A stretch of DNA of 20,810 nt, taken from contig DAOTXK010000361.1 in the NCBI GenBank assembly GCA_034435395.1, forward strand, positions 1 through 20,810, in the 5' to 3' direction. The stretch comes from DAOTXK01 sp034435395 (GTDB taxonomy: Bacteria > Chloroflexota > Anaerolineae > Aggregatilineales > Ch27). Position numbers and translations under genes: made by a program. Positions 1 through 8,287 of the stretch are shown in pieces. Position 1 is the first letter of the stretch. The number at the start of each line of letters is the position of its first letter. The notes below the pieces were generated by a model. It worked only from the letters and a program-made list of their open reading frames with translations. It was not told where the DNA came from and ran no database searches.

Positions 1-815
1 GGATGATGGTGCACGTCACTCACCACCCCGCTCTGCAAATTGCTGGTCGGGCAGACCTCGAACACCACGCCGCGCTCGCGCGCCAGCCGGACCACCCGCG
101 AATCTTCCACCACGCGCACGCCGTGCCCGATCCGGTCCGCATACATGTGCTCCATCGCATCGCGCACATTCTCCGGTCCCTGCCATTCACCGGCGTGAAT
201 CGTGATTCCCAGCCCTTCCTGCTTGGCTTCCAGGAACATCGGGCCAAATGGCCGGGCCGGAAATCCCCTCTCGCGCCCGGCGAGGTCCAGCCCCACCACC
301 CCCCTGTTCCGGAAGGCCAGCGCCGCCTCCAACGCCTGCAAGCCCAGCTCGATGCGTTCGTGGCGGTTCACCGACACGATCAACCCGACCTTGATGCCCT
401 GCGCTTCCGCCGCGGCGTGGGCTGACTCGCACACCCAGGCCATCACGTCCATGAAGGAGAAATGCATCTGGCTGGCCAGGGCAAACGGGGTGAAGCGCAG
501 TTCAAGATACCGGACATTATCCGCGGCGGCGTCCTCAACCACCTCCGCTGTGACGCGCTGCACGATCTCCGGGGAGCGGAAGAACTGACGCAGCACGCCA
601 AACTTGCTCAGAAAGCGGTCAAAGTTGCGGGGGTCTTTGGCCGTCATCTGCACGTAGGGGCGCAGGCTTTCGATCTCGTAGCTGGGCAACAAAATATGAT
701 GCTGGTGAGCAATGTCCACCAGCGTTTCCAGCCGTATGGAGCCTTCCAGGTGCCGGTGCAGGTCCACTTTGGGCATCGCCGCAATGAGGTGGGCCAGTTC
801 GGGGTCAGATGTCAT
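1..815 (-). CDS. add: Adenosine deaminase, partial (3' end outside window)
   Basis: Zinc-dependent purine deaminase that converts adenosine to inosine in the cytosol (purine salvage). About 271 codons are present and the C-terminal quarter lies beyond the window edge. Visible family signatures are the metal-binding HRH at residues 20-22 inside VDLHRHLEGS, the TIHAGE motif carrying the third zinc ligand and the catalytic-side Glu, the RIGHG motif, and the CPTSNLQSG motif. The final Asp zinc ligand would lie downstream. The start at 815 has a GGAGGGG ribosome site about 10 nt upstream; a second in-frame Met at residue 14 (MPKVDLH) is the alternative start. The start overlaps the end of the histidine kinase gene by 11 bp, which suggests translational coupling as the last visible gene of that operon. 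Identity as an adenosine deaminase-family enzyme is secure. Substrate choice (adenosine, adenine or other aminopurines) cannot be settled from the visible part. Confidence 0.92.
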   Translation of the reverse strand, partial: MTSDPELAHLIAAMPKVDLHRHLEGSIRLETLVDIAHQHHILLPSYEIESLRPYVQMTAKDPRNFDRFLSKFGVLRQFFRSPEIVQRVTAEVVEDAAADNVRYLELRFTPFALASQMHFSFMDVMAWVCESAHAAAEAQGIKVGLIVSVNRHERIELGLQALEAALAFRNRGVVGLDLAGRERGFPARPFGPMFLEAKQEGLGITIHAGEWQGPENVRDAMEHMYADRIGHGVRVVEDSRVVRLARERGVVFEVCPTSNLQSGVVSDVHHH

Positions 816-3402
816 CGGTCGGCGGCCCCTCCATCCTGGGCAGGGCAAACGTGAAGACACTCCCCTGCCCTGGCGCGCTCTCCACCCAGATGCGCCCGTG
901 ATGGGCCTGCACCACCGCCTGCACGATGGCCAGCCCAATCCCTGAACCGCCCGCGCCGCGCCGGGCCGGGTCCTTGATCTGGTAAAAACGGTCAAAGATG
1001 CGGTCGAGGTGTTCCGGCGCAATGCCGATTCCCGTATCCCGGACCGCGACCTGAACTTCCGTCCCATCCGGGCTTACCTGAGTGCTCAACAACACCGTCC
1101 CCCCCGCCGGCGTGAACTTAACCGCATTGCCCAACAAGTTGTCGATCACCTGGTTCACCCGGCTCCTGTCCCCCAGCACCCAACACGCCTCGTCGGTCAG
1201 GTCAAGCGCGAAACGTAAACCCCGGCCCTCATGGACCATCCGGGCCGCCTCCATGGCCTGCCGGGCCAGTTCATTAAGGTCCAGGGGTTCCCGTTCCAGG
1301 GTCTCCTCGCTGATCTGCTCCAGCAGCACCACATCGCTGATCAGGCGCTCCAGCACCTCCGACTTGTTCACGATGACCCGCACGGCGTCCAGTTGCTCAC
1401 CGGATAACTCGCCCAACGAGCTTTCCAGCAGCAGCGTCGAATACCCCTTGACGTAGGTCAGGGGCGTGCGAAGCTCATGGGCCAGATTCTGGACGAGTTC
1501 TTCCCGCAGTTTATCCAGGTTCTTAAGCTCCCGGTTGGCGGCGGCCAGCTTCTCTGCCCGCTCGGCCTCCGTCTGGTAGAGGCGGGCATTCTCCAGGGCA
1601 GCGGCAACCTGCGCCGCCGCGATCGTCAAGATACGCTCATGTTCCGGCGCAAAGGCATCCGGGATCACGCTATCGAGGTTGATGGACCCCATCACCCGAT
1701 TCTGGAAAACAATCGGCACGGCCAGCAGGCTATGCACGTCCGGGTCAAAGATGAGCTGGGCCGGATCGGCATGCACGTCCGGCACGTAGACCGACTGGCC
1801 AGTGGCGACCACCCGGCCCGCCACCCCCTCCCCGACCTTGAAGCGCACCTCCTCCTGCCACCGCTGTTTGACGCCCACCGCCGCGCGGATCACCACGTCA
1901 TCGCCTTCCCGGAGGAAAACCACACAGGCCCGGCAGTCGAAGATATCCCGCAGGGTCGTCACCACCATCTGGAGAATCTCGTCGCTGTTCAACTGGCCGG
2001 TGATCTGCTGAGCCAGGGCATAGAGCGCCGATACTTCCTCATAGCGGCGCAACAGATCATCATGATAGTACGAATTCTCAATCGCAATCGCCGCCTGGTT
2101 AGCCATCAGGCTGAGGGTACGCTGTTCGTCCTGGCGGAAAAAGTGCTTCTCTTTATACAGCAGCACCAAAATGCCGTAGCGCTGCTCCCCCCGGCGAATA
2201 GGATATCCGGCCAGCGAGGCGGGCGGCCAGTCAAAATGATCGGTCTCATGCGCCTGATCCGCCGTGCCGTCCAGGAAAAATGGCCCTTCCTGCCGGTCAA
2301 GCCGCGCGATCAGAGCGTCCGGTTCCGGGTCGCTCCGGGCGGGCGTCGGGCCATCGGCCATCTGCCCGGCGACATAGCGCAGCTCCCCGGTGATCCGATC
2401 GTGCAGGTAAACGCGCACCTCGTCCGGCTCCAGAAGGTCGCGAACTGCCTGGGCGACAACTTCCGAAATCCGGGTCCGGTCATAGACCGCGGACAGACTC
2501 AACGCGGTCTCTTGCAACGTGGCCAGCGTCGCCAACCGGCCAGCCGTCTCCTCGTAAAGAAAGGCGTTGTGGATGGCCACCGCGGTCTGCCCGGCGATGG
2601 CGTCGAGCAACCACAGGTCTTCCTCCGAATAAATATCCGGTTCGTGGCTCTGCACCGATAACGCGCCAAAAACATCACCGTGGGCGATCAGGGGCACCAG
2701 CAAAATCGCGCGGGGCATCTCCCCGCCGCCGTGCACCCGGATCTCGGCAGGCAGCGTATCCCGTTGCAGGTCCCCGATCAGCAGGTTCTTGCGGTTGGTC
2801 AGCACCCATCCGATCAGGCCATCCTGCGGCAACTGGGTGATCGCGCGGTCGCCCAGGAACTGGCCGTCATCGATGACCTCCCGGAAATGCACCAGCCCGG
2901 CTTCTTTGTCGTGCAGCGCGATGTAGAAGCTATCCACCGGCATCAGATCGCAGACCTTCTGCCGCACCGTGGCCAGCACGCGCGCCAGGTCCAGGCGGGA
3001 AATGGCCACACCAATGCTGTGCAGGGCATTCAGCAACGACAGATGCCGGTAACCGGCTGGCAGGCAGGTCAGCAAAAATTCGTCACGGCCCGCGATAGCC
3101 GCGACGTTCAGGATAACCAGTTGTGCGCCGCCATGATCGGACTTAAGCAAGGCCATGCTGTGGCAGGATAGGGGGCGTTGTTCCACCGCGCGGGCGGTCA
3201 GATCGCGCCACCAGTCGGCAAAGTCGACATCCGCGTATGGCCTGAGCACGGCGGATAGCGCTCCCGACACAGGCACGTCTTGGCCGGCGGAGGCAGGGCT
3301 GCTCGCCAGGATGACACCCTCGGCATCAACCAGCAGCGCCAGGGCCGTGATCTGGTCACCGTCGGTGGGTAACGGCGGTGAAGAATAGGCGACATTAGCC
3401 AT
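805..3402 (-). CDS. Soluble multi-GAF sensor histidine kinase
   Basis: An 865-residue kinase with no evident membrane segment. Residues about 18-112 form a PAS-like or undefined N-terminal sensor. Three GAF domains follow at about 120-285, 295-445 and 460-610. A short coiled coil (about 610-638) leads into a HisKA domain whose phospho-acceptor is His642 in LAHELRTPL. The HATPase_c domain has an N-box with Asn755 and Asn759, a G1 box DTGIGIA at 789-795, an F box FDRFYQ near 804 and a G2 box GSGIGLA at 819-825. All catalytic motifs look intact, so it should autophosphorylate. No receiver domain is fused and no partner response regulator is adjacent. It is the fifth gene of the wHTH-KaiC run, 69 bp after the second small membrane protein. 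GAF ligands are unknown; no GAF motif seen here proves haem, bilin or cyclic-nucleotide binding. The ribosome site before the ATG is weak. Confidence 0.93.
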   Translation of the reverse strand: MANVAYSSPPLPTDGDQITALALLVDAEGVILASSPASAGQDVPVSGALSAVLRPYADVDFADWWRDLTARAVEQRPLSCHSMALLKSDHGGAQLVILNVAAIAGRDEFLLTCLPAGYRHLSLLNALHSIGVAISRLDLARVLATVRQKVCDLMPVDSFYIALHDKEAGLVHFREVIDDGQFLGDRAITQLPQDGLIGWVLTNRKNLLIGDLQRDTLPAEIRVHGGGEMPRAILLVPLIAHGDVFGALSVQSHEPDIYSEEDLWLLDAIAGQTAVAIHNAFLYEETAGRLATLATLQETALSLSAVYDRTRISEVVAQAVRDLLEPDEVRVYLHDRITGELRYVAGQMADGPTPARSDPEPDALIARLDRQEGPFFLDGTADQAHETDHFDWPPASLAGYPIRRGEQRYGILVLLYKEKHFFRQDEQRTLSLMANQAAIAIENSYYHDDLLRRYEEVSALYALAQQITGQLNSDEILQMVVTTLRDIFDCRACVVFLREGDDVVIRAAVGVKQRWQEEVRFKVGEGVAGRVVATGQSVYVPDVHADPAQLIFDPDVHSLLAVPIVFQNRVMGSINLDSVIPDAFAPEHERILTIAAAQVAAALENARLYQTEAERAEKLAAANRELKNLDKLREELVQNLAHELRTPLTYVKGYSTLLLESSLGELSGEQLDAVRVIVNKSEVLERLISDVVLLEQISEETLEREPLDLNELARQAMEAARMVHEGRGLRFALDLTDEACWVLGDRSRVNQVIDNLLGNAVKFTPAGGTVLLSTQVSPDGTEVQVAVRDTGIGIAPEHLDRIFDRFYQIKDPARRGAGGSGIGLAIVQAVVQAHHGRIWVESAPGQGSVFTFALPRMEGPPTDDI

Positions 3403-3471
3403 CGGCTTTCAACTTCATCAACTGGTCGGCTTTGGGTGCACCGTGGTTTATGGACGAACGGACTGGCCCGG

Positions 3472-3774
3472 TCAGCGCCGTTCGCTGAACAGCCAGCTCC
3501 AGTATCGCCAGGCCACCACCAGACCCATGGTCACCCCCAGCGCAAAGGTCAGCGCGTAGAGCAGCGAGAGCGCCTCGTTCTGGCCGCCCACGCTCAACAA
3601 CCGGATCACGGTGCTGCCGCCCAGGAGTCCAGCAGCCACAAAAAACAGACGATAATAGGGCGGCATCTTGGTCACTGCGCCCAGACGCTGGCTCAGCAGA
3701 CCGACGACGATCAACGCCACCCCCACCGCCGCCGGGCCGGCAGCGCTGAGCAGAGTCGTAAACGCGGTTTCCAT
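3472..3774 (-). CDS. Small three-helix membrane protein (downstream copy of pair)
   Basis: A 100-residue, very hydrophobic protein of no family I recognise. Likely transmembrane segments are at about 8-28, 42-62 and 68-90, with short polar loops (SQRLGAVTKMPPYY between the first two) and a basic C-terminal end (FSERR). A strong AAGGAGGG ribosome site sits 2-3 nt before the ATG and overlaps the stop region of the preceding gene, which supports real, coupled translation. It follows the other small membrane protein by 9 bp and precedes the histidine kinase by 69 bp. Its position between a KaiC-like ATPase and a soluble kinase suggests a membrane anchor or sensor partner. That role is inference from context only; the sequence shows no catalytic or ligand motif. 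Confidence 0.72.
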   Translation of the reverse strand: METAFTTLLSAAGPAAVGVALIVVGLLSQRLGAVTKMPPYYRLFFVAAGLLGGSTVIRLLSVGGQNEALSLLYALTFALGVTMGLVVAWRYWSWLFSERR

Positions 3775-3783
3775 TGCCCTCCT

Positions 3784-4077
3784 TCAACGGCCGGCGGTCA
3801 TCCGTCGATACAACGCAATACACAGCACGGTCAGGATAACCCCACCCGCGAACATCAGCACGTCACCAACCGGATCGCCCATCACCCGGTTGATATGGGC
3901 ATAGTGGGCAGCCGCCAGCCCATAGAGCACAATCGGCGCAGCAAACGCCGGGTAGCGGGTGTTCTCGCCAGCCTGGTTCTGATAAAAACGGGCGATGAGC
4001 AAAATGACCGATAACAGCGCCGCCAGTGGAAACCAGGCATAGATGAGCAGCACCTGGTTCAGATTGAGCGTATTCAT
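3784..4077 (-). CDS. Small three-helix membrane protein (upstream copy of pair)
   Basis: A 97-residue hydrophobic protein, unrecognised. Predicted membrane segments are at about 9-30 (LLIYAWFPLAALLSVILL), 43-60 and 70-89, with a basic C-terminus (YRRMTAGR) that should be cytoplasmic. The loop between segments two and three holds AHINRVMGDP. It has the same size, segment number and C-terminal charge as its neighbour, but no clear residue-level similarity is visible by eye, so a common origin is not shown. The gene begins 9 bp after the KaiC-like ATPase stop; the G-rich run directly before its ATG is a poor ribosome site, so coupling to the ATPase gene is likely. Function is unknown. Confidence 0.72.
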   Translation of the reverse strand: MNTLNLNQVLLIYAWFPLAALLSVILLIARFYQNQAGENTRYPAFAAPIVLYGLAAAHYAHINRVMGDPVGDVLMFAGGVILTVLCIALYRRMTAGR

Positions 4078-4086
4078 CCCCCGGCA

Positions 4087-4869
4087 TCACTTGGCACGGC
4101 TGCCACGCGAAGGGCCAAAGGCCTTGTTGAAGGCTTCGGCCATGGTCGGGACAGGGCTGCCGCTCATGATGCCCTGCTGTCCTTCGAATTTGGCCTGCAC
4201 CACCACGCCCTGCCCTGTGATCTCAAACTGGCAAATGTCTTTGGCATGATCGGAGCCGCGCAGCTTGAACACCAGCAGCGCCTTACGCATGGCGCTGGCA
4301 ATCTCGACAAACCGCAACACGATGTAACTATCGGCCACATAGGCCAGATCATGACCGACGTTTGGATCACCGCCCAACACGGTGGTGCTCTCCCGCGTCA
4401 GGATAGCCGTCAGTCCCAACCGCTTCAGGCCGTTGATGAATTCGAAGACCGCCTCCCGCAATTCGTACCGGTTGTCGGTCGTCCGCTCAAAGTGAGAAAT
4501 GCTGTCCACCAGCACCCGCTGGGCATTGATCTCGCTGGCCTGGTGCTCCAACAGCCCTCCCACCTGCTTCAAATCCGCCCGGGTGACTTCCGGGCTGGTC
4601 ATAATGACCCGGAGCTTGTTCTGGGCTTCCAGCGCGCGCAGGTCCCAGCCAAAACTGGCGGCATCGCGATAATACTGCTGCGGGAACTCCTCAAAGGTCA
4701 AGATGAGACCCGGCTCCTGGCAGGCCGTAATCCCGTGGTAAATGAACTGCATTCCGATCGTCGTTTTGCCGGTCCCTGGCGCTCCTTCGATCAGATTCGC
4801 GGTTTCCGGAAAGAAACCGCCCAACAGCATCTCATCCAACCCGCCTATGCCAGTCGCCTTGCGCTCCAT
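4087..4869 (-). CDS. KaiC-like single-domain RecA-superfamily ATPase
   Basis: A 260-residue protein with one KaiC/RadA-type ATPase domain. It opens with the family signature TGIGGLDEMLLGGF (residues 6-19), then a Walker A loop GAPGTGKTT at 29-37, the glutamate pair of KaiC proteins in TFEEF (Glu60, Glu61), and a Walker B strand RVLVDS with Asp122. The segment FVEIASAMRKALLVFKLRGSDH is close to the end of the cyanobacterial KaiC CII domain. Clock KaiC has two such domains; this has one, as in many archaeal and bacterial KaiC homologues thought to act as signalling ATPases. By eye, the residues facing the Ser/Thr autophosphorylation pair of KaiC are Ala and Tyr (in LAYVADSY), so clock-type phosphorylation is unlikely. 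It starts 2 bp after the winged-helix gene. The C-terminus is basic and probably disordered (GPSRGSRAK). Confidence 0.9.
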   Translation of the reverse strand: MERKATGIGGLDEMLLGGFFPETANLIEGAPGTGKTTIGMQFIYHGITACQEPGLILTFEEFPQQYYRDAASFGWDLRALEAQNKLRVIMTSPEVTRADLKQVGGLLEHQASEINAQRVLVDSISHFERTTDNRYELREAVFEFINGLKRLGLTAILTRESTTVLGGDPNVGHDLAYVADSYIVLRFVEIASAMRKALLVFKLRGSDHAKDICQFEITGQGVVVQAKFEGQQGIMSGSPVPTMAEAFNKAFGPSRGSRAK

Positions 4870-4871
4870 AG

Positions 4872-5246
4872 TTACCGCATCCCCCGGATCACATGATAGA
4901 TCGCCTTGACGCGAAACTGCCGGTCCTCGCAGGCCAGAATAAAGCGCTCGATCAATTCCCGCACTTCTTCATCGGTGGCCAGGGTATACACGGTCAGGCC
5001 GGACACGCTGGACGCCTGGAGAACGTCCGCCTCGGCCAGCTCGAACAACTCGCGCTGGATGGCCTCCGGATCGCGCCCGGTGTAACGCGCGATGTTCTCA
5101 GCCGTATCGGCCGTATGGGGGTTGTCGTGGAAAAAACGCACTAGGTCCCATTTGATGAACGAGTTGACCTTCGTGCGCAGGAATTCCAGCAATTTGGGGT
5201 CCATGTCCCCCATAACCCGCGTGGACAGCTCGTCTTGACCACCCAT
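4872..5246 (-). CDS. Winged-helix-type regulatory protein linked to KaiC
   Basis: A 124-residue protein with the look of a winged helix-turn-helix: KWDLVRFFHDNPHTADT (first helix), ENIARYTGRDPEAIQRELFELAEADVL (helix-turn-helix) and a short wing before VYTLATDEEVRELIERFILA, followed by a C-terminal helix. It has no effector or receiver domain. It is the first gene of the KaiC run and ends 2 bp before the ATPase start, so the two are almost certainly co-translated and probably work together. DNA binding is inferred from the fold pattern; a protein-docking role is possible. Two starts are plausible. The ATG at 5246 has an AGGA element about 9 nt upstream. An internal Met at residue 12 (MGDMDPKLLEFL) has no clear ribosome site, so the longer form is preferred. 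Confidence 0.78.
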   Translation of the reverse strand: MGGQDELSTRVMGDMDPKLLEFLRTKVNSFIKWDLVRFFHDNPHTADTAENIARYTGRDPEAIQRELFELAEADVLQASSVSGLTVYTLATDEEVRELIERFILACEDRQFRVKAIYHVIRGMR

Positions 5247-5352
5247 CGATGCCCATCCTTTTTCTGATGGCTGGGGCCTTTCCCCATACCGGCGTCCCGC
5301 CCGCCATTCTCCCCCGCAACTGCCGACCCGGCTTCGTTCGAACCGCTGTCGC

Positions 5353-5380
5353 CAGCGACGCCGTCATCAGCGACGCCGTC
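5353..5380. repeat. 15-bp tandem direct repeat across the secA stop codon
   Basis: The 13-bp string CAGCGACGCCGTC occurs at 5353-5365 and again at 5368-5380, separated by AT, so the repeat unit is 15 bp. On the minus strand it covers the last Arg codons and the TGA stop of secA. The repeat may be a recent slip duplication at the gene end. No function is apparent. Confidence 0.7.
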
Positions 5381-8174
5381 GCCGCCGGCCTGGCCCCCGG
5401 GCCGTGGCCCCCTGGCGCGTGCGACGTTCCTCCTGGTCGGAGCGGTAATGACAGTGCTTGTACTTTCGACCGCTCCCGCACCAGCAGGGATCGTTGCGTC
5501 CCAGCTTATCCTTCTCCGTCGCGTGGACCGGTTCCGGCGCAGCGTCCGCGCCATCCCCCCGCCCCAAACGAATATCGTGCACCCTCGTCACCGGTGGTTG
5601 TTCCCGGAGCTGCACCCGGAAGATGTTCTGCACGGCCCGGCGCTGAATCTGGTCCTGCATGGTCTGCCAGATACCGAATGCCTGACGCTTGTATTCGACC
5701 AGCGGATCGCGCTGGGCCACCGCCATCAGGCCGATGCCCTCCCGCAGGATGTCGAGGTCGGTCAGGTGACGACGCCAGAAAAAGTCGATCGCGTCCAGCA
5801 AAACCGCCCGCTCAGCGGCGGCCATGTGTTCACCCAACTCGGCTGCTTTCTCAGTATAGGCTTCACGCGCTCCTTCGCGCAATTGCGCCTCAATCGCCTC
5901 ACGGTCCAGTCCCCGCCAGCCGTCAGGGGTGATAGCGGCCGGGACGGGGAACAACTTCAGGCTCTCGCGGTAAAGCTCGTCCAGGTCCCACTCATCGGCA
6001 TACTCACCGCTGAGGTACTGCTGACCCAGCGCCGCAATCTGCTCGTCGATCATCTCCAGAATCTGGTCGCGCAGATCATCCGCTTCCAGGATGCGACGCC
6101 GCTGCGCATAGATCACCGCGCGCTGTTTGTTCACCACGTCATCATATTCGAGGATATGCTTGCGGATGTCGAAGTTGTAGCCTTCCACGCGGACTTGCGC
6201 CTGCTGAATCGTCCGGCTGATCATGCCGTGCTCGATGGGCTGATCTTCCGGGATGTCCAGCCGCTGCATCAGATTCTTGACGCGCTCGCCGCCAAAGCGG
6301 ACCATCAGGTCGTCTTCCAGCGACAGAAAAAAGCGCGACTCGCCAGGATCGCCCTGCCGACCGCCACGGCCACGCAACTGATTGTCGATCCGGCGGGCCT
6401 CATGACGCTCTGTCCCCAGCACAAACAGCCCCCCAGCGGCCAGCACCTTCTGTCGATCGTCGGCGCACGCCGCCCTGGCCTCCTTGAGCGCCGCCTGCCA
6501 TTGTTCCGGTGTGGCCTGGGTGATCTCGATGCCCTGCTTGCGCAGCTTTTCGCGGGCCACGCCCTCCGGATTACCGCCGAGCAGGATGTCCACGCCACGC
6601 CCGGCCATATTGGTGGCGATCGTCACCGCCCCCGAGCGCCCGGCCTGGGCAATGATCGCTGCCTCCCGGAAGTGCTGTTTGGCATTCAGGACCTCATGAG
6701 GAATACCGGCCCGATCCAGGAGCTGAGAGAGCCGTTCCGAAGTCTCAATGGCCACTGTGCCGACCAGGACGGGCTGCCCGCGTTCGTGCAGTTGCCGGAT
6801 TTGCTCGACCACCGCCTCGAACTTGGCCCGCTGCGTCATGTACACCACATCTTCGTGATCGATCCGGATCACGGGCATATGGGTCGGGATGACCGTGACT
6901 TCCAGGTTGTATATCTTCTCGAACTCCTCCGCCTCGGTGGCCGCCGTGCCCGTCATCCCGGCCAGCTTCTCATACATGCGGAAGTAATTCTGGAAGGTGA
7001 TGGTGGCCAGCGTCAGGTTCTCGCGCTGGACCTGGACGCCTTCCTTGGCTTCGATAGCCTGGTGCAGCCCCTCGGAGAAGCGCCGCCCATGCATCAGCCG
7101 CCCGGTGAAGGCGTCGACGATGATCACCTGTCCGTTCTGGACGACGTAGTCCTTATCACGCTTGAACAGCGTGAAGGCCCGCAGCACATTATCCAGATAG
7201 GGGATCATCTCGGCGTGATCGGGGTGGTAGAGCTGCTCGATCCCCAGCCACTTCTCCACCTTCTCGATCCCCTGCTCCGTCAGGAAAACGATGCGATCCT
7301 TGACATCGACCACGTAATCGCCATCCGGGTCTTCAGCTGCGATGCTGGCCTCGCTGCTGGGCCTGAGCCGCTTCACAACATCCACAAACTGCCGGTAGAG
7401 GGTGGAAGGCGGGTCCGCCGTGCCGGAAATGATCAACGGCGTCCGGGCCTCGTCGATGAGGATGTTGTCGATTTCGTCGACAATGGCGTAATGCAGCTCG
7501 CGCTGCACCAGATGGTCCAGGCTGGGGACCATGTTGTCCCGCAGGTAATCAAAGCCGAACTCATTGTTCGTGCCATACGTGATATCCGCCAGGTAGGCCT
7601 CACGGCGCGGGACGGGCCGCAGATTCTGATAACGCTCATCGTCGGAGTTGTAATCCGGGTCGTAGATAAACGAGCCTTTGCTGGGGTCCGCCGCCGCATT
7701 CTGGATCACCGCCGCCTTCAGACCCAGGAAGTGGTAAATCGGCCCCATCTGCTGCAACCCAAACTTGCTCAGGTAGTCGTTGGGCGTGACCAGGTGCGCC
7801 CCTCGGCCCAGCAAGCCGTTGAGATACAGCGGCAGGGTGGCGACGAGCGTCTTACCCTCGCCGGTCTTCATCTCCGCGATTTTGCCCTGATGCAGCACGA
7901 TGCCGCCGATCATCTGCACGTCGAAGTGGCGCAGGCCGATGGTCCGCACCGAAACCTCGCGCACGACGGCGTAAGCTTCCGGCAACAGATCATCCAGCGT
8001 CTCGCCATCGGCCAGCCGCGCCTTAAATTCATCCGTCTTGGCCCGCAGCTCAGCGTCGCTCAGGGCCTGCATCTGCGGTTCGAAGGCGTTGATCTGCGCG
8101 ACCACCTCACGATGGCGACTGAGTTCGCGCTCATTGGGATCGCCGAAGACAGTTTTTGCGATGTTTTTCAGCAT
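5367..8174 (-). CDS. secA: Preprotein translocase motor ATPase SecA
   Basis: The 935-residue motor that drives unfolded preproteins through SecYEG using ATP. Features in order are Walker A MKTGEGKT at 102-109, the DEAD-type Walker B DEID at 233-236 in DEIDNILIDEARTPL, the preprotein cross-linking region, the second nucleotide-binding fold with TIATNMAGRGVDILLGG and LRGRGGRQGDPGESRF, the helical scaffold and wing domains, and a C-terminal SEC-C zinc motif with Cys897, Cys899, Cys908 and His909. An insert (about 158-190, rich in Asp, Ser and Tyr) sits before the conserved REAYLADITYGTNNEFGFDYL and makes the protein longer than the E. coli form. The tail after the zinc motif ends in six consecutive Arg residues. 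The start has a GAGG ribosome site 5 nt before the ATG. It is transcribed divergently from miaB. No convincing terminator separates it from the wHTH-KaiC run 120 bp downstream. Confidence 0.98.
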   Translation of the reverse strand: MLKNIAKTVFGDPNERELSRHREVVAQINAFEPQMQALSDAELRAKTDEFKARLADGETLDDLLPEAYAVVREVSVRTIGLRHFDVQMIGGIVLHQGKIAEMKTGEGKTLVATLPLYLNGLLGRGAHLVTPNDYLSKFGLQQMGPIYHFLGLKAAVIQNAAADPSKGSFIYDPDYNSDDERYQNLRPVPRREAYLADITYGTNNEFGFDYLRDNMVPSLDHLVQRELHYAIVDEIDNILIDEARTPLIISGTADPPSTLYRQFVDVVKRLRPSSEASIAAEDPDGDYVVDVKDRIVFLTEQGIEKVEKWLGIEQLYHPDHAEMIPYLDNVLRAFTLFKRDKDYVVQNGQVIIVDAFTGRLMHGRRFSEGLHQAIEAKEGVQVQRENLTLATITFQNYFRMYEKLAGMTGTAATEAEEFEKIYNLEVTVIPTHMPVIRIDHEDVVYMTQRAKFEAVVEQIRQLHERGQPVLVGTVAIETSERLSQLLDRAGIPHEVLNAKQHFREAAIIAQAGRSGAVTIATNMAGRGVDILLGGNPEGVAREKLRKQGIEITQATPEQWQAALKEARAACADDRQKVLAAGGLFVLGTERHEARRIDNQLRGRGGRQGDPGESRFFLSLEDDLMVRFGGERVKNLMQRLDIPEDQPIEHGMISRTIQQAQVRVEGYNFDIRKHILEYDDVVNKQRAVIYAQRRRILEADDLRDQILEMIDEQIAALGQQYLSGEYADEWDLDELYRESLKLFPVPAAITPDGWRGLDREAIEAQLREGAREAYTEKAAELGEHMAAAERAVLLDAIDFFWRRHLTDLDILREGIGLMAVAQRDPLVEYKRQAFGIWQTMQDQIQRRAVQNIFRVQLREQPPVTRVHDIRLGRGDGADAAPEPVHATEKDKLGRNDPCWCGSGRKYKHCHYRSDQEERRTRQGATARGPGRRRRRR

Positions 8175-8242
8175 ATACCCTCACTACCATCCACCTGACA
8201 CCCAGGGGGAAGCATTCGCACGCTATCGATGCCTTCCATGCC

Positions 8243-8248
8243 ATTATA
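8243..8248 (-). promoter_or_regulatory. Probable -10 element of the secA promoter
   Basis: A perfect TATAAT on the minus strand, about 69 nt before the secA start. No good -35 hexamer lies 16-18 bp upstream (the best candidates are GC-rich), so strength is uncertain. It lies in the 195-bp divergent region between secA and miaB. Confidence 0.5.
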
Positions 8249-8287
8249 ACACACCCCTCAGGGTCAGCCCTGCTGTTTCTCCCGCCA

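Noticed and set aside
3395..3823. A 142-codon minus-strand open frame overlapping the small membrane protein
   Set aside because: It overlaps the better-supported 3472-3774 gene in another frame, is Gly/Arg-rich and has no hydrophobic or domain pattern.
5448..8198. A 916-codon open frame opposite secA
   Set aside because: Antisense shadow of an unmistakable secA; no recognisable domain or ribosome site.
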